Assembly (NCBI GenBank): GCA_027493875.1
Contig: JAOSJX010000013.1
Location: 1 to 53,253, forward strand
Origin: Deltaproteobacteria bacterium
GTDB taxonomy: Bacteria; Lernaellota; Lernaellaia; JACKCT01
Reading direction: 5' to 3'
DNA length: 53,253 nucleotides
Part shown: one piece after another, positions 20,752-29,316 of the stretch
Layout: every line of letters begins with the position of its first letter
Numbering within the stretch: position 1 is the first letter of the stretch
Program-made: the position numbers and the translations under genes
The notes under the pieces: generated by a model
Database searches by the model: none
Told to the model about the DNA's origin: nothing
Seen by the model: the letters and a program-made list of their open reading frames with translations, nothing else

Positions 20752-20789
20752 GCAATTCGCAATTTGTCATTCGTCATTCGTCATTTCGC
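20752..20789. repeat. Short tandem repeat straddling a stop codon
   Basis: ATTCGCA is repeated twice, then GTCATTC repeats (catttcgtcattcg-like units of 7 bp) follow. The right part codes for the last residues of the convergent flippase-like gene (SEMTNDE). Its stop codon is made by the repeat, so the C-terminus may have been extended or cut by slippage. Confidence 0.5.
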
Positions 20790-21763
20790 TGAACAGTCCC
20801 ATACGCAGAGCCTGGGGCAAAAAGAACAACGACACCAGGGCCGGGACGAAGCTGATGGAAAACGACATGATCAACCCGCCCGCCAGCGCCGCGGCCTTGC
20901 CGCCGAACGGCGCGAAAAAGGCGACCATCGCCGCTTCGCGCGTGCCCAGGCCCATGAAGGTCACCGGAAGATTCGCGATGAGAAAAACACCCGGCGCGCG
21001 CCAGAGGAGCTCGGCCAGCGGCACGTCGATCCCCGCGGCCCGCAGGCACAGGCCGATCGCCATGAAATCGACGAGTTGAAAGACGCACCCGATGCCGATC
21101 AGCCGCAACCGCATCGGTAAGGAAATATCCGTGAACCCGCCGACAAGGTGCCCGAGCAAATCGCCGACGCGTCGATGGCGTTTGCCGATCCAGTCCACCG
21201 GCACGCGCATCCACGGCAGAATGAACGGCACGACGCCGATCGCGCCGGTGAGGAGCGCGAGGAGCCACACGCCCGCTCGCCCCGTCCACCACAACCCCAC
21301 GGCGAGATAAACCCACAACGTATAAAAGTTGATGAAATGGTACAGCGCCATCGACCCGGCGCCCCGGCTGAACGGAAGGCCGTGATGAAGACGCAGGTAG
21401 TTCGGCCCCACAACGAACGACCCGGCTTTCATCGGAAGAATCGCCCGCAGGCAAAGAACGCCGAGCCACAGCCGGTACGCCTCGGAAAGCGGCGGGCGGG
21501 CGCCGAGCAGCGTCACGATGAAATGCCACAAAAGCGGCGCGCCGCCGAAGATCACGCAGAAATGCGCGAAAATCGCGGCGAGAATATAAACGGGCCGCGC
21601 CTCCGAAAACGCCTGCCGGAGATCGTCCCAACCGCCCACGCGGATCAGCACCGTAAAGATCACGGCCATCAACACCAGCGACACCGCCGCGCGCGCGCCC
21701 TTGCGCCGTCCGAATCCGGCGGCCCCACGCCGCCAGAACGTTCTTGAGTTGGTCGCTTGTCAT
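20767..21763 (-). CDS. Lysylphosphatidylglycerol synthase-TM/flippase-like membrane protein 1 (one indel)
   Basis: About 330 residues with eight or so membrane segments. The motif VTFMGLGTREAAMVAFF near the C-terminus corresponds to the conserved GxGxREA-type loop of the LPG_synthase_TM (UPF0104) family. The start MTSDQLKNVLAAW joins the main frame after an indel near 21705. No C-terminal aminoacyl-transferase domain is present, so it is the transmembrane-only form found in lipid-linked sugar pathways, where a flippase or regulatory role is suggested. It is convergent with the B12-type radical SAM gene and divergent from the aminotransferase at 21840. A second member sits at 32801. Confidence 0.75.
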
Positions 21764-21781
21764 GGATCGCCGTTGCTCTCG

Positions 21782-21808
21782 ATTATCACGCGGCGCGCGG
21801 CCTGTCCA
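21782..21808 (-). promoter_or_regulatory. Candidate promoter of the flippase-like gene
   Basis: On the minus strand TGGACA (21808-21803; five of six) is followed after 15 bp by GATAAT (21787-21782; five of six). The spacer is 2 bp short of ideal. The leader would be about 12 nt. Confidence 0.35.
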
Positions 21809-21839
21809 AACAAGCGCGGTCTTGCTAATTTCGGTCGTC

Positions 21840-23087
21840 ATGATTCCCAGGCGCCAGGCCACCACCTACCCCGGCATGACGCGCCGGATTTTTTCGGCGT
21901 TTCTGAGGGGCGAGGATCTGCGCGGAGGCGCGTCGGCCGAACTCGAACGGCGCATGGCCGCCCTCGTCGGCGTGCGCCACGCGGTGGTCGTCTCGTCCGG
22001 GCGCTTCGGCCTGCAACTGATTTTGCGCCATTGCGGCTTGCCGCCGAACGCCGAGGTCATCGTCCCGGCCTATACGCTCGGCGAACTGCCCCGCGTCGTC
22101 GAGGCCGCGGGATTTACGCCCGTCCTCGCCGACGTCGCGCCCGGTTCTCTGAATTGCGGCGCGGAACAGATCGCCCAAAAATCACCGAACGCACCGCCGC
22201 CGTCGTCCTCACGCACATGACCGGCGAGCCCGGCGGCGTGCACGCGATCCTGCGTCTCGCGAAGGAGCGCAACCTCGTTGTCGTCGAGGACAACGCGCAC
22301 GGCCTCGGCGTCACGCTGCCCGACGGTCGCCCCCTGGGACGCCTCGGGCGCGCAGGCTTCATCTCCCTCGCCACGCGCAAGGTCATCAACACGCTCGGCG
22401 GCGGCGTCATCCTCACGGACGACGACGCGCTTGCCGCCGCGGTGCGCGATGCGGTCGCCGGGCTGACGGTATCGCGAAAAAAACTCTTCACACGCATTCT
22501 CTCGTGCTGGCTGGAATTGCTCAGCCTGTGCCGGCCGCTCGCGCCGATCACCGTGCGCCTTTTGCATTCGCAATCGTTCAACAAGGCGATGATCGCGCTG
22601 TACCGGGCCGTGCGCCGGAAGAGCCGCGACGCGACGGCGGGCTACACGAACCTTCAAGCGCTGCTCGGCCTCGATCAACTGGATCGGCTCGAAGAAACCG
22701 TCGCGCGCCGGCGAAAAGTCGCGAAGATCATTCTCGACGGCTTAACGGAAGCGGGGCCCGCGTTCGACCGGCAATACCTCGCCGCCTTGCGCGAACGCGC
22801 GTTCGTTCCCGGATCTCGTCACGCACAATTTTTTCGAGTTGATCGTCTTCGCGCCGGACCCGCCGGCATTAGCGAAAAAAAAGTTTGTCGCGCACGGCGT
22901 CGACGTCGGCGTCGGCGAGGACGTCTGCGATGACCTGCCCCGCCTCTACGACCCGGACGGAACCTATCCCAACACGCACGCCGCCCTCGCCCGCGTCGTC
23001 CAACTCCCCATCTGGTCCACCATGACCGAACGCGCGGCCCGCCTCACCGTCCAGCGTATCCTCATCGCGACGCGATCAGGCAATTGA
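21840..23087 (+). CDS. DegT/DnrJ/EryC1-type PLP aminotransferase 2 (frameshifted)
   Basis: About 415 residues, indels near 22190 and 22820. Landmarks are VVVSSGRFGLQLIL (phosphate loop), VIVPAYTLGELPRV, VVVEDNAHGLGV (ring aspartate) and ISLATRKVINTLGGG (PLP lysine). TNLQALLGLDQLDRLEE is the usual dimer-interface helix. It shares the MIPRR start with the enzyme at 8347 and lacks the His before the Lys that many sugar aminotransferases have. It probably makes an amino sugar for the surface glycan; a non-sugar ketone substrate cannot be excluded. It is divergent from the flippase-like gene, with 76 nt between the starts. Confidence 0.78.
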
Positions 23088-23452
23088 GTCGACACGCCGC
23101 CTCCGGCGAATGAAGTGGTTGGAACTTTTCTTCATCCTTCCTCCCTCATCCTTCATCCCTCTGGTTGTCGTGACCTGTCCGTTCACTTTGCGGTTGATGG
23201 GGGAAGCTTTTTTTATCCACGGAGGCGCAGGCCGTGCGCATGCCAAATCGCGACATCCCACGTCACGCGGAAACCGGCTTGGTCCGCCGCGTATTCACCC
23301 GCGCGTGCTCACCACAAACCGCGTGCTCACCAAGTGAGCACGCACTTTCTCCCCTTTCCTTCGGCACTCCGCGTGCGATGATTGTTTTGTTGGTTTCCTC
23401 GCGCGGGCTCGCCGCGTGCGGACCGCGAGTTTTTCCCGGGGCACGACGGATC
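23088..23452. other. 365-nt intergenic region with repeats and hairpin
   Basis: No convincing gene. The left part has pyrimidine-rich near-repeats (cttcatccttcctccctcat). The middle holds the hairpin described separately. An open frame upstream of the GT2 gene extends back to 23234, but its residues (PHAETGLVRRVFTRAC) look non-coding and GTG 23453 fits the family start better. Confidence 0.5.
23303..23343. repeat. Direct plus inverted repeat, possible operator or attenuator
   Basis: GCGTGCTCACC occurs at 23303-23313 and again at 23321-23331. The second copy pairs with GTGAGCACGC at 23334-23343 through a 3-nt loop, giving a perfect 10-bp stem. It is followed by actttctcccc rather than a T-run, so it is a poor terminator. 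It lies 110 nt before the GT2 start. Confidence 0.5.
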
Positions 23453-24166
23453 GTGACGCACCAACGGCTCACCGACCGCATCGTCATGGTTCCCACCTAC
23501 AACGAGGCGGGGACGATCCGGCCGCTCATCGACCGCATCCGCGAGGCCGATCCGCGGTCCGACATTCTCGTCATCGACGACGGCTCGCCGGACCGCACCT
23601 CGGACATCGTCCGGACCTTCAGCCATTGCGACGGCCACGTCTTTCTGATTTTTCATCCGCACAAGGCCGGACTCGGCGCCGCGTACTCGGACGGGGCGGC
23701 GTGGGCGGCCGAACAAGGTTACGCGCGCATCGCGCAAATGGACGCCGACCTGTCCCATCGCCCCGAGGAGTTGCCCGCCTTTTGGGACGCGCTGGAAGCG
23801 TGCGATCTGGTTATCGGATCGCGCTTCGCGCCGGGCGGACGTGCGGAACAAAGGACCATTCCGCGGCGGATCGTGTCGTATTGCGGCACGGCGTACGCGC
23901 GCCGGCTGCTCGGCCTCGATCACACCGACGTCACCTCCGGCTTCCGCGCGTACTCACGGGCCACCGCCAAGGTCATGTACGGCCGCCCGCTGCAAATGCG
24001 TGGGTACGCGTTTCAGATCGAGACGCTCTACCGCGCCACGCGGGAGGGACTGCGGGTTACGGAAATTCCGATCCAATTCGTCGAACGCGGAGCCGGCCGC
24101 TCGAAGTTTCACGCCGGCCTCGCCCTCGAAGCCGTTGCCAAACTCCACCGGCTCCGGAACGATTAA
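23453..24166 (+). CDS. GT2 glycosyltransferase, polyprenol-phosphate sugar synthase (Dpm1-like)
   Basis: 237 residues, one frame. The order of motifs matches bacterial polyprenol monophosphomannose synthases. VMVPTYNEAGTIRPLI is the donor-binding start, ILVIDDGSPDRT the aspartate pair and AQMDADLSHRPEELP the metal-binding DxD. VIGSRFAPGG, TSGFRAYSR and the C-terminal IPIQFVERGAGRSKF follow. There are no membrane segments, so it is the catalytic-only form. The reaction would be transfer of mannose or a related sugar from a nucleotide donor to polyprenyl phosphate. This would supply the GT-C-like proteins in the window (YfhO, DUF2079). GTG 23453 is preferred over upstream starts. Confidence 0.87.
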   Translation: MTHQRLTDRIVMVPTYNEAGTIRPLIDRIREADPRSDILVIDDGSPDRTSDIVRTFSHCDGHVFLIFHPHKAGLGAAYSDGAAWAAEQGYARIAQMDADLSHRPEELPAFWDALEACDLVIGSRFAPGGRAEQRTIPRRIVSYCGTAYARRLLGLDHTDVTSGFRAYSRATAKVMYGRPLQMRGYAFQIETLYRATREGLRVTEIPIQFVERGAGRSKFHAGLALEAVAKLHRLRND

Positions 24167-24234
24167 CCGGCGTTTCGGCGCCGCGGCCGGCGGCAACGAA
24201 GAAAACGTAACGAAAGCCACCAATTCGATCTCTC

Positions 24235-24255
24235 GCGTTGCTGTTACGCTTTTTT
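24235..24255 (+). terminator. Possible weak intrinsic terminator after the GT2 gene
   Basis: GCGT pairs with ACGC around a 7-nt loop and is followed directly by six T. The stem is short (4 bp), so efficiency is doubtful. The position, 70 nt after the GT2 stop and before the next promoter, fits. Confidence 0.35.
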
Positions 24256-24307
24256 CTTAAGCCATCGCCGAATGGGGGATGGCCCTACAATAAAGTACGG
24301 AATTTCA

Positions 24308-24336
24308 TTGACAGCGGGGAGCCGGCGCGGTATCCC
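24308..24336 (+). promoter_or_regulatory. Candidate promoter with little or no leader
   Basis: TTGACA (24308-24313, perfect -35), a 17-bp spacer and TATCCC (24331-24336, only the first three bases match). The ATG at 24343 follows 6 nt later, so the transcript would start at or next to the start codon. Confidence 0.35.
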
Positions 24337-24342
24337 ATTTTG

Positions 24343-25959
24343 ATGACAAAAGCCGCCGTCATGGTGCCTTTCGATCCGAGCGCGCCGTCGAATCCTTCGT
24401 ATGCGACGCAGCCTCCGCTGCGTCTGGCGTACCTCGCCGCCGTCACGCGCAAACTCGGCTATCCGGTCACGGTGATCGACGGCGTGGGACTCGGCTACGA
24501 GCAGGTCTGGCGCTACGGCAACGGCTTCGTAGTCAACGGCCTCACGTTCGATCAAATCATCGAGCGCGTTCCGTCGGACGTGGACGTCATCGGCGTGTCC
24601 ATGCTCTTCACGCAAACCTACCCGCCGATCCGTGAGTTGATCCGGCGCCTCAAGGGCGAGTTTCCCCGGTCCACCGTTGTCATGGGCGGCGAAGGCGTTT
24701 CGGCGCTCGCCGGTTTCATCGTCAATGATTGCGCGGTCGACGCCGTCGTCGTCGGCGAAGGTGAGAGTGCGTGGGCGCAGATTCTCGGCGCGGTCGACGC
24801 GGGGAATTCTCTCGACGACATTTCCTCGGTGGTGACCGCACGGAACTTCGCGCGGCCGATGCCGCCGCGAAAAACGCGGGCCGGGCTTTATGCGAGTCTC
24901 GACGAGCTCCCCTTCCCCGACTGGGACGACATGCCGCTCGAGGAGTATTGGAGCCGCCGCGAAGGCGCCGCCGCCAACTCCGACGCGCGCTATCTTCCGG
25001 TGTCCGCGTCGCGCGGTTGCCCGTTCAAGTGCCGCTTCTGCACGGCGCCCACGACCTGGGGAAATCAATGGTACCGCTCTCCGGAAAACGTCGTCGACGA
25101 GCTTCGTTATCTGGTGGACCGTTACGGCATCCGCTCCGTGACGTTCAACGACATGAGCATCACGACCAACATCGCGTGGTTCACGTCCTTCGTCGAACGC
25201 ATGGCCGGGTCCGATCTGAACTTGGAGTGGAACGTCCCCACCGGCATCCGCGCGCAGAAGCTCGGCACGGACTTGTTGCGCAAGGCGTCCGCCTCCGGAC
25301 TGAACTACGTGCAGATCGCACCGGAAACCGGATCGACCAAAGTGATGAACTGGCTCAGCAAGCATTTTTCCACCGAGGAAGTCGCCCAGACGGCGGCGAA
25401 CGCCAAGGCCGTCGGCCTGCCGGTCGGTGCTTACTTCATCGTCGGGACGCCGGCGGAAACGCTCGACGATTATCTTTTGACGCTGAAGTTCATGCGCCGT
25501 CTGGCGCGGATGGGCGTCGACGAAATCTCCGTCTCCGTTCTTGTGCCGCACCCGGGCAGCCGCATTTTTAACGACCTGCTCGACCGCGGGCGGATCACGT
25601 TTGACGACGACTTTTTCCTCGGCCTGTCGCAGGCCGATTTTTCCCAGCAGCGTTCGTACACGGAACATTTCACCGGCAAGCAGATTCGATTCCTGCGCCT
25701 GTTCGCCCTCACCTGGTTTTACGCGTGGGCCTTTTTTCATCACCCGCGCAAGCTGGGACGCCTGCTGCGCAACATCGTCACGGACGACCCGAACACAAAA
25801 CTCGTCCGCGTGTTTCGCCACCGGCTCGGCGCCGTTCTCTGGGGTTTCGCGCCCTTCTTCTCGTTCACGTCGCTGCAGATGGTGGGTCGCATGGCCGGGC
25901 GGACGATCGGCAAGCTCGTGCGCGGCGAGACCTGGGATCCCGCCCTGACGCAATCCTGA
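24343..25959 (+). CDS. B12-binding-type radical SAM protein 3
   Basis: 538 residues in one frame. The N-terminal Rossmann-like half (LRLAYLAAVTRKLGYPVTVIDG, STVVMGGEGVSALAG, AVVVGEGESAWAQIL) fits a cobalamin-binding domain. The radical SAM motif is SRGCPFKCRFC, followed by APETGSTKVMNWLSK and FIVGTPAETLDDYLL. The C-terminal 100 residues are basic and aromatic with hydrophobic helices (FALTWFYAWAFFHHPRKLGRLL), suggesting membrane contact. The class covers methylases and C-C bond-forming enzymes acting on lipids, tetrapyrroles and peptides; the substrate here is unknown. It is convergent with the beta-propeller gene at 25966, 6 nt apart. Confidence 0.85.
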   Translation: MTKAAVMVPFDPSAPSNPSYATQPPLRLAYLAAVTRKLGYPVTVIDGVGLGYEQVWRYGNGFVVNGLTFDQIIERVPSDVDVIGVSMLFTQTYPPIRELIRRLKGEFPRSTVVMGGEGVSALAGFIVNDCAVDAVVVGEGESAWAQILGAVDAGNSLDDISSVVTARNFARPMPPRKTRAGLYASLDELPFPDWDDMPLEEYWSRREGAAANSDARYLPVSASRGCPFKCRFCTAPTTWGNQWYRSPENVVDELRYLVDRYGIRSVTFNDMSITTNIAWFTSFVERMAGSDLNLEWNVPTGIRAQKLGTDLLRKASASGLNYVQIAPETGSTKVMNWLSKHFSTEEVAQTAANAKAVGLPVGAYFIVGTPAETLDDYLLTLKFMRRLARMGVDEISVSVLVPHPGSRIFNDLLDRGRITFDDDFFLGLSQADFSQQRSYTEHFTGKQIRFLRLFALTWFYAWAFFHHPRKLGRLLRNIVTDDPNTKLVRVFRHRLGAVLWGFAPFFSFTSLQMVGRMAGRTIGKLVRGETWDPALTQS

Positions 25960-25965
25960 CCGGCG

Positions 25966-27502
25966 TCAGATCGTATTCATTTCCTCGAAAATATTCGGAT
26001 CGATCTCGTAGATGCCTTGCGAACTGCCCGTGTAGATGCGGTCGTTCTTCTCGGAAAAGTTGACGGCGCGCAGCAGCGGCCCGACGAACACGGCGCCCTT
26101 CGCCTCGCCGGTGTCGAGGTCGTAGGCCGCGAGCTCTCCGCGGAAATACTGTGCGACGTAGATGAGATTGCGTTTTTGATCGACGGCCAGCGAGCGAATG
26201 CCCGTCTTCGCCCGGATGACGCGGCGGGTTTCCAGGCTGGTCGCGTCCAGGATCACGATGCTGCGATAACCGTTCACGGCGATCTCGTCGCGCCCGGGAA
26301 TCGGCTCCACCCACATCGACAGCAGCATCCACTTGGAGTTCGCTTTCTTGAATCCGTCGACGTCCACACGATGGAGGAGGAACGGAAATCCGGTCAGGTA
26401 GGCGCTTTGGAACTGCGGCGCGTATTTCATGGAGTTGCACATGACGGACGGAAATTCCAACTGCTCCTCGGGCTGCAGCGCGGGTGTCATACGGATCAGG
26501 TCGCAGGTGTAAGACATCATGTACATGCCGTCCGGCCGCGAGAATCCGGTGCGGAATCCTGAGAGCACGTTTTTGTTTTTCCACTCCGGGCGCGACAGCG
26601 GAAACTCCCGCTGGAAATTCATGGTGCCGCAATCCACCTCGTAGCCGCTGCGTCGGCCGGTCGCGGTAAAGCTGCCGGTGAAGCACTTCGTCGGATTCTG
26701 TTCGTCGAAAAAAAAACATCGACACGGCCTTGTCGAAATTTACGGAAGCGACCTGTTCGGTCTGCAGATCGAGCCGTTCCAGTTTTTGGCGGCGCTCGTA
26801 CGAAACGTACAGGACACCCGGCTCGTGCCACTCGATCATGTACGGATCGAAATCACGGACGATCTCCGTTTTATCATCGAAGTAGTTGACGATTTTGTCC
26901 GCGGTCTTGGCGGACGGGTCATCCGCATCCTCGACCGTGACGACCGAACGGACGCCGCGCTGGGCCAGGATCATGGGCAACGGCCGCTTGAAACGCTCGC
27001 CGAAAAGTTGGAGTTCGAAAACGCGCGACGTCGGCACGCACGCGAAGACCAAGAGCGAGAAAACCAGAAGCCCTCCGGCCGTGATCGGTAACAAGCAGAA
27101 AACGTACGAGCGGAAATCGAGAAACACCAGGGGAACGGCGATCGACAAGACGACCACCGTCAGAAACGGCGTCATCAGGCTTTCGTGATTCATCAACGCG
27201 AAGAACAAAAAGATTCCGGCGACCGGGAATCCGGAGAACACGAGATAGGCGCGCCAACCCGCGCGAATTTTTTTTCCGTATTTCTCGTGCCGCTCCAGCA
27301 AGACGAGGCCGAGGAACGGTACGACAACGGACAACAACGACGTTACGTACCGGTCCTCGACGAAGGCCATGTGGAAGCAGAAGAAAACAATCGGCGCAAG
27401 GAGGAGATTGAACGCCCAACTCCGAGCGACCGTCCGAATCCGCGCCGAAGGCGCCGGGCGGTCAGCAAGAGGAGCGGTCCATGGGAGCGTCTTTGCAACC
27501 AT
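25966..27502 (-). CDS. Five-helix membrane protein with beta-propeller domain, copy 2 (frameshifted)
   Basis: About 510 residues with an indel near 26710. Five membrane segments fill residues 30-190, ending FSLLVFACVPTSRVFELQLFG. Then comes a beta-propeller with DPYMIEWHEPGVLYVSYERR, FRTGFSRPDGMYMMSYTCD, IRSLAVDQKRNLIYVAQYF and NDRIYTGSSQGIYEIDPN. It is closely related to copy 3, with several identical runs (VPTSRVFELQLFGERF), and more distantly to copy 1 at 6703. The tyrosine-rich loop YMMSYTCD holds one of few cysteines. No enzyme motif is seen. A promoter with almost no leader lies directly upstream. Confidence 0.72.
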
Positions 27503-27508
27503 GGACTC

Positions 27509-27537
27509 ATTCTAGCGCATGGAGCGTTACCTGTCAT
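27509..27537 (-). promoter_or_regulatory. Strong promoter predicted to give a leaderless transcript
   Basis: On the minus strand ATGACA (27537-27532; five of six), a 17-bp spacer and TAGAAT (27514-27509; five of six). The start codon ATG (27502-27500) begins 6 nt after the -10 box, where transcription itself should start. Confidence 0.5.
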
Positions 27538-27658
27538 CTTATTCCTTACATGATTCCTAATTTTTGTAGGGACATGGATCATAAGATACGTGGAATTCCG
27601 AAATTCCCTTGTTTTATAATTTCCATAGATATTTCAATATGTTACGTTGAATTCTCGG

Positions 27659-29167
27659 TCATCCGTCTTCGCTGAGCGCGAGAAACGTGTCCGGTTCGAC
27701 CTCGAAGATGCCTCGGGCGCTTCCGGCGTAAATGCGGTCGTTCTCCACCGAATAGTGGACGACGCGCAGCAGATGTCCCAGGTACAGGGTGGCCTTCAGT
27801 TCGCCGGAATCAAGATCGTAAGCCGCCATCTCTCCATAAAAATAATGGGCGACATAAACGAGATTTCGCTTCGCGTCGACGGCCAAAGAGCGGATACCGA
27901 TTTTCGTTCGGATCGTCCGAATGGTCTTGAGGCTGACAGGATCGAGAACGGCGACGCTTCGAAGGCCGTTGACGACGATCTCACGGCGTCCCGGAACGGG
28001 CTCGACCCACATGGTCAGAAGAAGAAATCGATTGCTTCCCTTGGCGGCGCTTTCCAGATCGAACCGATGGAGAAAAAACGGAAATCCCGTCAGATAGGCG
28101 TTTCGAGATTCAGGGACATATTTTACGTAATTGCAGATCACGGACGGGAATTTCCATCGGGCCAGCGGTTCCAAATTCGTCGACAGCTTCACCATGTCGC
28201 ACGTGTACGACATCACGTAGATTGCGTCCGGCGTGGAAAAACCGGTGCGAAATCCGGAAATCACATTCCCGTTTGTTTTCCATTCCGGCCGCGACAGCGA
28301 AAAATTTTTTTCACTTCCATGGCGTCGCCGTCCACCTGATACGCGACGCGCTCGTCAATCGACGTAAAGCTTCCGATATAGGCGTCGGGCGGATGATGTT
28401 CGTCGAAGAAAAACATTGACACCGCAACCGGAATCTCCAACGACGCGTAATTTTTTTTTATCCAAGTCCAACCGCTCGAAACGCATCCTGCGCTCGTACG
28501 AAACATACAAGAGATTCGGCGCACGCCATTCGATCATGTAGGGATCGAAATCGCGGACCGCCTCGCCGTGCCGGCCGAAGTAGCCGACGATCTTCGTTCC
28601 CGGCGGCCGCGGATAATCGTCCACTTTTTCCGCCTCGGTCACGGTGACGAGCGGCGTGACGCCGGGTTGCGCGAGAATGCGTTCGATGGGTTTTCGAAAC
28701 CGTTCGCCGAACAACTGGAGTTCGAAAACACGGGATGTCGGAACGACGGCAAAAACAACCGCACAGAAAACGAGCAGTCCCCCGGCCACGAAGGGTCCGA
28801 CCCGGCGCGGGTACCTCCGCCAATCTCCCTCAATCAAAGGGAGAACGACGCTCAGAACCAACACCGCGAGAAAAGGCTTTACGAGGCGTGGATGATTGAG
28901 GAGGGCAAAGAATAGAAAAAGCGCGGCGATCGGAAAACCGGACATCACCAAATATGTCCGCCAGCCGGGACGAACCGGTCCGAATGACCAACGGCGTGAA
29001 GCGGCGACGGCCATCACGGCCAGCGGCATCGCAAAAACGAGGAACGATGGGAGGTACCGGTCCTGCACGAACGCCATGTGAAAAAAGTAGAAAACGACGG
29101 GCGCGAGCAGAAGGTTGAGCAGGAGCCCCCAACGATTTTCGACGGACCGGGCCGGGCGCGCCATCAT
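27659..29167 (-). CDS. Five-helix membrane protein with beta-propeller domain, copy 3 (frameshifted)
   Basis: About 500 residues, indels near 28440 and 28290. Same layout as copy 2: five membrane segments, VVPTSRVFELQLFGERF, DPYMIEWRAPNLLYVSYERR, then FRTGFSTPDAIYVMSYTCD and SLAVDAKRNLVYVAHYF. Copies 2 and 3 are a recent tandem duplication, separated by a 156-nt A/T-rich spacer (27503-27658), quite unlike the GC-rich surroundings. The upstream spacer (29168-29316) is also A/T-rich, with TATTAT at 29215-29210 as a possible -10 box but no good -35. The function is unknown; a sensory or scaffolding role at the membrane is a guess. Confidence 0.7.
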
Positions 29168-29316
29168 GTCTTACCTTAACGTATTTCGGCAATGAGGTCA
29201 CGTTTTTACCTATAATATGTCCAAATAATACTTAGCCGATGACAGGATATCACTGAATCAATTGTGCGATTTAGCGAATGATTCACCGCGAGTCCGCGCA
29301 TGATCGTCTCGACGCT

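Noticed and set aside
20740..20800. CRISPR array
   Set aside because: The repeats are 7 bp without spacers, and no cas gene is present.
24244..25953. A 569-residue minus-strand open frame opposite the B12-type radical SAM gene
   Set aside because: The plus-strand frame has clear family motifs throughout; the opposite frame is a composition shadow.
19314..25959. Naming the B12-type radical SAM proteins as tetraether or hopanoid enzymes
   Set aside because: They share class motifs only. No squalene-hopene cyclase or other hopanoid gene is nearby, and the class covers many substrates.
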